Shown here: positions 46,367-57,700 of the stretch, piece after piece
Layout of the letters: the number at the start of each line of letters is the position of its first letter
Numbering within the stretch: the first letter of the stretch is position 1
Assembly: GCA_008828725.1 (NCBI GenBank)
Contig: MEHQ01000781.1
Span: 1 to 64,000 of the forward strand
Direction: 5' to 3'
Source of the DNA: Saccharina japonica
Lineage: Eukaryota > Sar > Phaeophyceae > Laminariales > Laminariaceae
DNA: 64,000 nt
Position numbers and translations under genes: made by a program
Notes under the pieces: generated by a model
Databases searched by the model: none
The model's input: only the letters and a program-made list of their open reading frames with translations
What the model was told of the DNA's origin: nothing

Positions 46367-46724
46367 AGGGCAGAGGCTAGAGCGCTTCCTCTTCCGCCAC
46401 CATTTCGGTCTTCAATTTTTAAGTTCGGCTTCGAAGTCAATTCTGAATTTGGTTTGGATTTCACGAAATGCTTTGATTGCTCGTCTGGCTACTATTGTTT
46501 TGGCTGGCTTGGAGAGAAAGAGGGAGGGCGAGGACTGCTTGCACTGGTGTAGGACTTGCCATGTGACGTGGAAGCAGGGGGGGCTAGGGGAGTGGGGAGT
46601 GGGGCGGGGGGATCCTGTGGCTCTTGCTGTCGGTAATTTGAGGGGTGGTATAATTTGAGGGGAGGCCACGGTGCCTCTTTTGCTGTCATTAAACGTCCCC
46701 CAAGCTGTACAGGATTTTCACTGT

Positions 46725-47400
46725 TCCTCTCACGGTCACCGTAGCGTGAACAACATGTACATGCATTCTCCAGTGTCGTGAACAATATGTGCACATAGTC
46801 TTTAGTGCCATGAACAACATGTACACATATTCTCCAGTTTCGTGAACAACTCAAGTGTTACCAACAACATGCACACATCGTGTCCAGTGTCATCAACAAC
46901 ATGTGTGCATATTCTCTTGTTTCATGTACAACATGCACACATATTGTCCTGTGCCATAAACACGACATGTATACGGATACTCGTAGTATACAGCAGTGTC
47001 ATTAATAAACATGTATTTGCACATATTATCGGTACCACGAACAACATCTGAAGCTATTGTCCAGTGCCACGAACCACATGTACACATACTATCCCGTGTC
47101 ATGAACAACTGTACTGTCTGTTAATAGTGGGGTGTCATGAACAATGTTACACATGTAATGTATACTCCGGTCTCATGAACCATATGTGCACATATTCTAT
47201 AGTGTCATGACTAACATGTACACATATATTGCCCAGGATCATGACTAACATGTACACACTTTGCCCAGCGTCAATGCACATGTATCACACATACACATAT
47301 GTTCCAGTGTCTTGTCGTGAACATGGCATACTCTGTAGTACACGTATTTCCCAGCGTCGTGAACAACGTGTAAATATATTGTCCAGTTTCATCAACTATT
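46725..47400 (+). repeat. About 32-bp minisatellite CAGTGTCATGAACAACATGT
   Basis: About 18-20 diverged units of AGTGTCATGAACAACATGTA + CACATATTCTCC. It begins about 360 bp after the cpSRP54 stop. No coding frame runs through it. Confidence 0.85.
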
Positions 47401-47663
47401 ACTAATTGGGGCGACAGTATAAATACGCGCACAGCTTATCTTGCAGTCGTTTACCACGAGTTATACTTTCCCTGCGGAAACAAGTTATTGTAGTGATTGT
47501 AATGCTGCGACCCCCGGCCCCCGTTTGGCACACTCACCAAAGCCCATACGATACAACGCAATTTATTTTCATTAATTCATGCTATACTGTTGTAATCCAA
47601 GACATGAATTAGTTTTCACTTTCTTCGAAGGACACGATATACGAGTACCAGGTACATATTATT

Positions 47664-47832
47664 ATCGGAAGGCTCTCGACCAGATCATATTTCCGAACAA
47701 AATGCTGTTGGGCACAGTACTGGTACAACTATAACCTTAACCTTCCCGTTATAGGAGAATCGAGCGCTGGAAATGAAAAACGTGAAAAACGATCGCACCC
47801 CCCTGCGCGAACTCAACGCTTTTTATTAAGGT
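47664..47832 (+). repeat. Dispersed repeat GGAAGGCTCTCGACCAGAT, copy 2
   Basis: Same blocks and order as 26696-26880, with internal indels (a duplicated GAAAAACGTGAAAAACG). The second half is best conserved. Confidence 0.75.
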
Positions 47833-48799
47833 AATTGGTACCTGGTCCCTTGTACGAGTAGTATTGTACTATAAATAGTCTACTACGGTTATGTGAGGAG
47901 CAGCGATTCAGGACGAGGCAACAGTACCGACCTTCGCCAGGTAAGCCCTTTCATATGTATCATATTATATCATGCAATACCTTGTTCGACACCGTTACGA
48001 GGGTATGTATACAGCAGCACTCTGCCGCGTTTGTCATGCAGTCGTCACGTAAATTGGTATCTTCTCTTCCGCTCATACTTGCAGCTTGCAACACACACAT
48101 TTCATACCATACACTACAGCAGTAACCTCGTAGACAACCACAGACCAACCTACACTGGGGAACAGCACGGCAGCGTACCGTTGGCGCTGTACTACATTAT
48201 TGGCGTTTTCTTCTTTATATTGTCTCCTTTCAATCAACAAGAAAACACCAAAATGAGCGTTCAGCGTAATTCTGCGAGGCGTCACGAGGGACGACATAAC
48301 CATTACCTCACACAACACCAGCAAGCAGTACGAGTATTTTGCTCGTGCTGGTTTTATCCCGGTACACCGCTTTTTGGCTTCCATCGAGGTCGATACGTTT
48401 AGACTTTCCGCCATGGAGACCCCCATAAAAATGGGGAATGGGATAGAGCGGAGTCGCCCGCCCAACACGAAGATGAGTATTGCATCACAGTGGTGTTAGG
48501 AATAGACTCTTGCATGACTTCACGCGAAAGGTCGTCCTGGACTATGTCCACTTCATTCAGTGAATGTGGTGTCCACCACTGTCCAATGGCAGTCAGGGCG
48601 TGTGAACGCGCTATATGGCATACGGCGGTGAGGGGAGGGGGCTCCAGAGTGGAGGGTCGGGGGTCAAGAACGTTCTGGAGACCGAGTATGCTCCCTGAAT
48701 GTGCTGGAACGGCCAATAAAGTACATTGTAGACGCATGCTATATGGTATAATAGAGGTGTAAGGTGTAAGCACCGTGTTTTTTCAGAGGGTGGCTACTT

Positions 48800-49015
48800 G
48801 AGGAGCTCTATACCTGCAGGAGCCTGCACACTGATTTTGGAGGAAAATAAAAGAGTTATAATAGCCGATGAGCAATCCCATATTTGAGGTATAGGTATAA
48901 AACGAAAAATAGTGCAACACAATAATGAAAGAAATTCCGACGGTTTTGGGTTAAGGAGCATACTGACACCCGTCATTCAGAAAACGTTTCAGCCAAAAAA
49001 AGGTATACCTTGCTA
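48800..49015 (+). repeat. Dispersed repeat, copy 2 (partner at 9864-10075)
   Basis: Blocks GAGCTC, TTTTGGAGGAAAATAAAAG, ATGAGCAATC, GAAATTCCGACGGTTTTGGG, TTAAGGAGC and TTCAGCCAAAAAAAGG, as in the first copy. Confidence 0.5.
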
Positions 49016-50267
49016 CCTCGATCGTAGCACTCGCATGTGTTCGATCGACAGGGGCTCGACGTTGGCGACAAGCATATTGGTGATGCATCGGCGACATGCA
49101 TGACAACTTTTAACAAACGAGCTGTCGTCGGTATCATGTCAGCATGGGGAAAATACTACAGTACGGAAACATATAACATGATACGTTGCACCATGCACTG
49201 TATCGAGTTCCACAAACAAACGACACTGTATCGACTTCCACAAACAAACGACAGGGGTGCCACGGCAAGGACCTTATTTAGTGCAACCCCTAGGGGGAAA
49301 AACAACAGCCCCGCCCCACCGGTCGAGTGGCGCCAGGCATCCCCGGCCCGCCAATGGGCCGCGATATCATCGGTGGAACCGCGCGAGGTGTGCCCTTGGT
49401 CGGGAAATGTCTTCCTCCTTCCTCGCCAGCACTCGAGTGAAATGGCGTAACCACAAAAACCACGAGTTGCTTGGAGGCAAACATCACATGAACACAATGT
49501 TTCGATTCTTAGTATGCCAAGACGATCGACAGAATGAGCGCTCTCAAACTCCGAAATACAAAATACCTATGTGGGGGAAAGACTCACAGAGCTTACGAAT
49601 CGATCGGGGCAAGGGTATGCCTGCGAGGCAACCCTATTTGCACATACTTAGTATATAGGGATGTACACTAATAAATTGTTATCAGTGTACTCGTACACTG
49701 GTCTTAGTATCGGCTACCGTATATTCTTGAAAATGTCAAGATATATTTATCTCTAACCCTATCCTTAACCCTGAGACTCCGTCATGAACCAAATGGTGAC
49801 ACTACCACCAGTCAACCTAACCATAATTAAGCCCCCCTGCACTAAATGGTCAGCGCTAACGCCGAACCCTAACATACACTGACTACGTACGCCTTGCGAG
49901 GGTGCAGCATGATACTTGCATATGGAAAAAATTAACGGAAATTGCCGCATGCGGTTTTTATGGCAGCTTCTCGCCTGTACTAAAATATGCCGGTTTGAAC
50001 GCTTGCCCAATAAGCAGCAACAAACCTTGAAATCTCGTGTATCCGCAACTACGGATCATGTACGTGGCATCTTCGCCTTTCTTGCGATACGACTGAAGCG
50101 CGGCGGACTACGTACGAGACCCGTACGGAAAGAAATGCGCACGCACCCCGTTAAACCCCTAACTGTGTGTTGCAAGCACCACACAACAATAGGCTCTACA
50201 CGTCAAATTGATATCGGAAAGCTTGCAACATAAATATCCCGTTCTGAACCTTTCTGAACTACCGGGT

Positions 50268-50948
50268 ACAAATTTGCACACCCCGGACAGATCAGCTCAC
50301 CGTAGCTCGAGCTAGCTCTTTATATAAAGAGCTAGCTCACCGGTGAGCTACGTGAGCTACATGAGCTACACATGTTTTCCTTCGCTTGAGCTATAGGCGA
50401 TAGCTCATCTGCACATGTTTTCAAAGCTTGAGCTATAATCGGTAGCTCATCTGCACACATATGTCCGGAGTGAGCTATATGATCTGCCTGAGCTAGCTCA
50501 TTTGGCCCAAAATGAGCTATAGGAGCTACATGAGCTACGCATGTTTTCAAAGCTTGAGCTATAATCGGTAGCTCATCTGCACATGTTTCGAAGGCTTGAG
50601 CTATAATCGGTAGCTCATCTGCGCATGTTTTCAAAGCTTGAGCTATAATCGGTAGCTCATCTGCGCATGTTTTCAACGCTTGACCTATAATCGGTAGCTC
50701 ATCTGCACATGTTTTCAAAAGCTGAGCTATAAGGGATAGCTCATCTACACACTTTTGCACAAGGTGAGCTAGATGACCTGCCTGAGCTAGCTCATCCGTC
50801 CCGAAATGAGCTATATGAGCTACATGAGCTACACATGTTTTCCTATACTTGAGCTATAATCGGTAGCTCATCTGCACATGTTTTCAAAGCTCGAGCTATA
50901 CACGACAGATGAGCTAGCTCATGAGCTGTCCGGGGTGTGCAAATTTGT
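50268..50948. mobile_element. Foldback element with 42-bp AGCT-rich tandem core
   Basis: 681 bp bounded by a perfect 23-bp inverted repeat beginning ACAAATTTGCACACCCCGG (50268-50290; reverse complement at 50926-50948). Next come AGCTAGCTC palindromes at both ends. The core is about ten 42-bp units containing TTGAGCTATAATCGGTAGCT and CATCTGCACATGTTTTCAAA. A unit length divisible by three keeps a frame open on the minus strand (CADELPIIAQALKT), which I regard as an artefact. No target-site duplication is evident beside the inverted ends. Confidence 0.85.
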
Positions 50949-51705
50949 CAGCGTTCCTTGCCAAATGCCTATGTGCAAGCATGGCACGAACAAAAAAAAC
51001 ATTACACGGCAGGGTTGCGAACGAAACAACAAAACAACAAAACAACTTATGTGCCCTGCAGCGAAGACTTAACGAACTACCAGGTGAGCGATCGCTGGAA
51101 CTTCAATCCTGTGACGGCGCTTTTGAGAGAAACGAGCACGCCGACGACAAACAAACCACGCAATGCATGGTACCTGAAGAACTATCGTACGTATGATATT
51201 ATATATAAATCGCGCATACTTGTGGTCTTCGCCGAAAAGTACCCGTCTTCGTCTCCCAAAAAAGGGACGGTGCAGAACCTACCCCAAGCTCTATCGGCTA
51301 CAAACCACTCATACAGTTTAGGTGATAGCAAGGTATCAGGTACCTACTCAAAACGTACGTATCGAACAAGCGTGCGTCGCACGAGATATTTGGCTTCCTC
51401 ATACACACATGTACAAGTAAAAACTACAGCACCAAAAATAGTGGTACAAAACAATAGGTGTACTCTGCATCGAATAGACACGCGTTCGCACGGCATGCTC
51501 GCCTCCTTAACACCCTCACTTCTACAGAAAATGGCCACCGTGCTGTATCGCTGTATATATCAACAGCAGTGGCCCAAGCACTACTGGTGTGAGATCGTAC
51601 TATATACGCTGTTGTGCACCGCCATGTCGCTGGAGCGAAAGTGTTCCCGACTAACGACTAACGGGTACACGTCCTTTTCCGAATACCCTTGAAACTCTAT
51701 AGTAG

Positions 51706-54700
51706 CTACGGGTGAGCCATCGGTCGGTATAGGCGGCAGTCCTCGGGTACCAGGGGCTTGAAGCGCTCCAGAGTGCTCGTGATCCAATTTGTGTCCGTGC
51801 ACCTGTTCAAACATGTATCAAACGTGAATCAAACGTGAATCAAACATGAATCAAACATGTATGGTATGCCCGGGAATGCGGTCGACGTAGTAAGTGGTGC
51901 TAACACACATCGTTGACATCGCTGCCGATAGTCAAAACCTACCAGGCATACCAAAACATCGTGCTTGTTGTTGGTGCTGCCTACTGCAGGGTGGTGTGAA
52001 CTGTCGTCTTGAAAACAGCACCCCGCTTTCCGACGCACTAAAAAGGCACGGACATGCCCCAGCATGGTATGAAATTCCCGTCCTCACCTTTGATGTAAGG
52101 TCTCGTAGCCAGCGAGCTCTTCGGCGACCAAGGGTCGGTCAAGAAGCTCCAAGTCTTGAAGGCGTTGGCAGAATTTCGCGGAAACAAACTCGTGAAGGGC
52201 CTCATCGACGGCATTAGCTTTACTAGCGGCTTCTCTTAGCTTTGGCGTAATATGCTTAATCCCCTCCTCGTGTTTGGCCCCGTCATTGTGCCGTGACGCG
52301 ACAACCTTTCCACCGCGGGCGCTAGGATCATTGCCTGACGATAAAAAAATAATCCGCGTGCAGCGGAGAAGAGGCAGAAGCAGCAGCAGCAGCAGCAGCA
52401 GCAGCACGGGCAACGCAAGCTTATCAGACGGGGGGGGCGAAGGGGTGGATGCACCGCCGCTGTGTGTGGTGTGGAAGGCAACATATTCATTTGTTTTGTT
52501 TGTTCAACCCTTAAAAAAAACAAAAACTCGATGTAGTGCGCTGCGGACAACCGTAGCTTGGGTCATTTCGAGGCGGGTTACCTGAGCTGTTGCTCGTGCG
52601 CGACAGCGAAATACGTTTGGGGTCTCCGTGGCGAATAAGACACCGCACGTCGCTCTGGTGTTTGCAATACATGGGTCTTCGAAAGCAAAAAAAAACAAAC
52701 CAAAGCGCAATTCCAACCCTTTTCATACACTTCGACGTACAAGAGGAATACCCGACGCTGTCACGTACCGTCTTCATGGTGAGGGGCCGGGAAGAATTCC
52801 TTGGTGGGCTGGATCCACGGCAAAGTCTCGAACAGGAGAAGGACGGACGACTGCCAAGTTTCGCTGCCCTCCGGAAAACGCAAGCAAGAAGCAGAAGAAG
52901 CAGCGATGGCGGCTGGTGAGCACTAGTGAACCTAAGCAATCACGGCCGAAGCGGACACGATACGTCTGGCTAACCCGATGCTCGTAATATGGCGAAAATG
53001 TTGGAAGCGCACTCTCTACTCGTGCAACACCTTGTGCGCGCACCTTACAACATGTACAAGGCACAATAGAAACACCGCGTGAGCCAGAAACGGGGAGAAC
53101 GAGCAGACCTTAACCCCCTGAGAACTGGTCCCGCATATTTGGGTACAAACTACTTGAAGTTAGTGTGGGACGCTTTTTTTCAGTTCTGAATAGGTTAAGG
53201 TATAAATCGGCAAGGATCACAAACACGCGACAATAGACCCAATATCATTGACCGAACTCTCGCTTCACGTCGCCAACTACAATAAAACGAAAAAGTAACA
53301 GTACACAGAGCATCCACGATGAGCTCTCTGGAAGCTACTGTACGCGTAACAATATCTCCACTTTGGGAACACGAGTTGGATTTATGGCTACGTTTAGCGA
53401 TAACCTACCGACCACGCTATGTACTACAGTACGGCTCGTCACCGGGAACTGTTGACAGGTACCCCCAGGCCACCACACCGGCAGCATGATATGTGGTCCG
53501 AGAAAACTTACCACATTGTGATGAAGTTCAGGTTGCACGCCCCGCGCAAAACGGCTCCTAGAGTTTGAGTGCACGTATTCGAATGGTCCTCTTCCAAGCA
53601 CAGGTGCGCTTTGCCGTCGTACGCATAGTGCCCCGACACCATTTTCGATGCCACGTTCTGGAAGGTTCGACTCGCCGTCATCTCCAAGAAACAGCTCTTG
53701 TAGTCCTGCCACAACCACAACAGGTTGACGAACAGCGTCAGGCTACAGTGGAACTCGTATGCTTCAACCTGCGGAGTTGGGGTGGTATGATACTCGCGGG
53801 ACACTCCTCTTGGTGAAAAAAACAAAGCGCGTGTTGGATGATTCAGAGAGCCGGTCAAAGCGGTCGCTCGATACACGCTGCACTGCTGACTTCAAGTGAG
53901 CGCGCATTCATGTCTAGCAGATAGGGTCATCGCGTCACACTTCACTTCCATTGTACGCTGAGGGGTACAATAAGGCTCCTACGTTCCTCGGTCATGTGTA
54001 CGGTAAACGCTCCGACAGTCGTGGATTCGAGCTGTAGTATTAACACCACGGCTCGAGGCGAACACGGTGTTACACTAGAGCTACCAAGCTTGAGAACATC
54101 TTAACGACACGGCGAAATGATATCATGTACGGAGCTCAGCTCGCCTTCGTTTCTCAAACGGGCAGCCGATAGCAGTATTTTTTGTTTCTGGAAGGTCGGC
54201 TGCCGTAGGTGTTCCGGCGAAAGCGAAGCCCTGAATCCTCACGCTTAATGCTCAATATGCAACACGAACGCAGAAACAAAAACGTAAATCAGCGTACCAC
54301 GTTTTCTCCGTGAGCACATGGAGGAGAGTGAGGATCGGTGTAGAAGAAGCCAGATACAAGCCGGTCAACCACATCTCGTAGGTTGGACATCGAAAACACA
54401 GAAGGGTCTTTGAGCTTGTCTTTTGCGCCACCCGGCATAAAGTGTCCTGTGCACCCCTCAACCTGCCAAAGTACCCAAACATAGCAGCAAACATAGCAGC
54501 ATATCAGTGGTAACCTCAACACGACCAGATCAGAGGGAGCCTCGACAGTCCTCGTAGCATGTTAGTGGCAACCTCAACACGACAAGATCAGAGGGCTCCT
54601 CGAAAGTTCTCGTAGCATGTTAGTGATAACTTCAACACTACGAGATCACACAACAAGATCAGACGACAAGATTAGACGACAAAAGAGATATCTTCGAAAG

Positions 54701-57700
54701 CTCGAGCGTTGACGCGAAAACCCCCAAAAAGTCCCAGTGTGCGGCGCGTGGTGCGGGTGTTAGGATCCGCCTACTCTGCACGCCGCTCTCGAGAATCAGG
54801 CGAGACACCCACAAGCAAACGCCAGAGGCCCATGTACACATGTACACACAGCGGCTGGCTGGGTGAAAACGACACTTGCGACGATAGGGGCACATATTAA
54901 TATTAATACCACCAAAACATTTTTGTGACTGGCCGGGCTCCGTAACTCCACCACATTGTTAGGAATGCCATTATTAGTAGTTTTTTACAGAAGTATTCGT
55001 GATACTCCTATATGGGGTTGTTCGTTGGGCATGTAGCACTTGCAGCTTTTCTCAACATCAATCTTAGAGTGAGGTAGGGAGCTCCTACACTATAATCAAG
55101 ACAACTCACGTGGCCACCCTCAGAAACTTTAGTGTGCATCCTTATGGCATCCCTTTCTACCGTAGCAACGTACGTCAGATACTTCAAGTAGACAACTTCA
55201 TGAAAAACAGTTGTCGACATGCCCGCGGAGAAGACCGCGTTGTGTTCGTACAAAGTCTACAGCCTCTGATTGCTGCAAGCAAGACAACAGCAGAAACAAA
55301 CCAATGAGCGCCACCATCACCAGCAGGCACTCTAAAAAAGCTTGGAAGGCTAGGGCCCAGGCTCACCTCTGGACACATAAGATGCCTCGCAGGACAACTT
55401 CCGGGTGGGTCCCCTGGGAAACTGCAGCATGGCCCGCGGGGCTTGCACCCACCAAGGTGCCTTGCTATCACACTCGCTTCGCTGCTTCCAGCTTTGGGGA
55501 TTCGTACGAGCTGAATGCATCAAAAGCAGAGGGGGGCACGCGAACGAGGTGAGAGCCTGGTATAGGAAAAGCTCCATACTGTAGTGTAGGCCGGGGGCAA
55601 TAAGCTTCGTGACAATTGCTACAGCATGCACTCCGTCAAGTCGTGCGGAACAGGGTGCTGTGGACGTGTCTACATACAAGCAGACGACAACAGGGGGCCT
55701 GGCACGGTGTAAGTATTGTGCAGAAGCAAAAGTCAAGCCCGCGTAAACGGGCGCTATATACACGACGACCGCAGTTTGTTGGCCCAAGCATGCAGCAATA
55801 CAGCAATACACGACGGGATATTGATTGCGGACACCCAGGGTAATGGTATGTTCAGGGATTGCTTGGAGTTTCCTCTCTGCACCGATGTCCACTTGATGTG
55901 GACTCTGTGGAGCTTGATTTAGCTGGATGCCTGCTGTGTGGGTTTCTGTGGGTCCGTTTTTCATCTGCTGGTATTGACGAGGGACCCTACGTGGAGTGGA
56001 AATATATCAAACACTCCGGGCGGAAACATAGGTTGCGTTCATGAAAACGGAAACATAGGTTGCGTTACGCTTATGGCGCCTTTGACACATTATATAGCCT
56101 TTGTCGCCAACAGGCAGGAGTATATGCTGGCATGACAATCAGGGGATAGGAAAAAAAAAATCCCCAGGGAAAAGTTCGGGGATGGACGGATAAAACCCCC
56201 GTTTTCTGCTAAAATCAAATTGGTATGTGGATCCGAGCCTCTGCTTCTCTGCTCCTCTCCACATGATAACAATTGTCGGGCTTTAGGGTCAAAGCAACAC
56301 AGCATCATAAACGCTTACTGCAATGGAGATCATTAAGTGATATGGCCTTTCGTAAGGCAGAGCTTTTCGCCTCCAGGCCCTGAAAATATTAATAGGCGGC
56401 TCCAGAGCTTTTCGCGCCAGTATACATATACTTCGTATGCATCACCTGCAGGTTGGGAAAATTCCAGTTAGCCTCCACTGGCAAACCAGACGCAGCGATC
56501 CGAGCATCAAAGCGCTGGGTAGCAAGTTGTAGAAAAGTGCCCTCAGACACTTCGATTTGTGCCAAAGACCGTTGATCATCTCCATCGGAGGAGAAAATTT
56601 GCCGTCGGTCCTCGTCGTTGCTGCACCCCCGATGACAACAGACAAGGCACAAGGTGCAAGCATACGCAATGAGGCATTGAGGCATAAGGGTAGGGGCAAG
56701 GTATTATCGAACATGTCGCGCTTTCCTCCACACCAAGGGTCCGGGCGTATCCTCCCACATGGCAGCAAACCGCGGTTACCTGCCGGTGGGAGTCTAACTG
56801 GGTGTTCGATGGACGCGGAAACCATCCAACACCCCGTGTCTTCATCGAGCGACACGGTACGAAAAACTTAGCGAGCGGCACGCTACGATTAATTCAGCAA
56901 ACGACAAGCTACGAGCACAGAGCAATACTGGTGATGATGGCGTATGCCTTACTTTCAGAGCGCTCTATTAATCGCACAAAGTCATCATGGGGCAATGTCC
57001 ATGTCCGACTAACTCACTGCTGCCCCTTGTTTTTTGCTGGGTTTCGCGCAAAACTCGGAGTGTTGGAACGTCCGCCAAACCGAGTTTCGCGGAAAAGTTG
57101 ATACAAAAAGTTGGGGAAACAAGTGAAAAGAGACCGTCCGCTCGCCTGATACAACGCACTGCTGTAATCTGTGGTGGTGTTTTCAATTATGCCAGAAATG
57201 CAGCCATGTCACCTTTGCCGCATGTCAAGCATGGCGAAAAACTCGTCGTCAAGCGCAAGCGGGGTGGTGTCTCCGGTGTCTCCGAGCTTCCTGCAAAACA
57301 AACATAAATCATTCGGGAACGAACCACCAAACGACAAAAAAGGGTAGGCGAATGGCTCTTTAAAACTTTACTATCAATACTGCACTCTACAGAAACCTAA
57401 ACATGACTCGAATTCCACGTGCTTTCGTTTGTCCCCACAACAGAACTGCAGTCTAAGTAAGGCATGCTGCCCACAGGGCTTAAAAGAGGTATGGTATGTA
57501 TGTTTACCGCTAAGGCCAACAAATCGGCCAAACACGGGAAGCAAGTTCGTGATTGATACTGGAACCAACCCGACTTAACCCGAGCCTGATCCCTATATAC
57601 CACGAACCCCAATCCCAACCGCGACCGTGATCCGTCTGGGGCCGCCACTGCATGTTTGGCGTGGCCGAAATCGACGTCTTTGGCGCGAAATCGTTCCACC

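Noticed and set aside
48399..48773. 124-codon minus-strand frame between genes
   Set aside because: No recognisable domain, splice context or neighbour support; left unannotated.
49750..49875. CTAACCCTATCCTTAACCCTGA, possibly an interstitial telomere
   Set aside because: Only a few imperfect units, not a tandem array.
50937..51692. 251-codon open frame on the plus strand
   Set aside because: It begins in the right end of the foldback element and runs up to the sulfotransferase stop on the other strand. Composition is unlike the confirmed exons and no domain or splice context is visible.
55350..55964. 204-codon minus-strand frame
   Set aside because: A shadow of sulfotransferase exon 4 in another frame; the correct frame carries the PAPS loop RIPKAGSS.
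56782..56870. Possible extra sulfotransferase exon ([19 protein letters not shown]) with a GTAACC donor
   Set aside because: Its end phase does not fit exon 3, whereas exon 2 at 59190-59331 joins exon 3 in phase.
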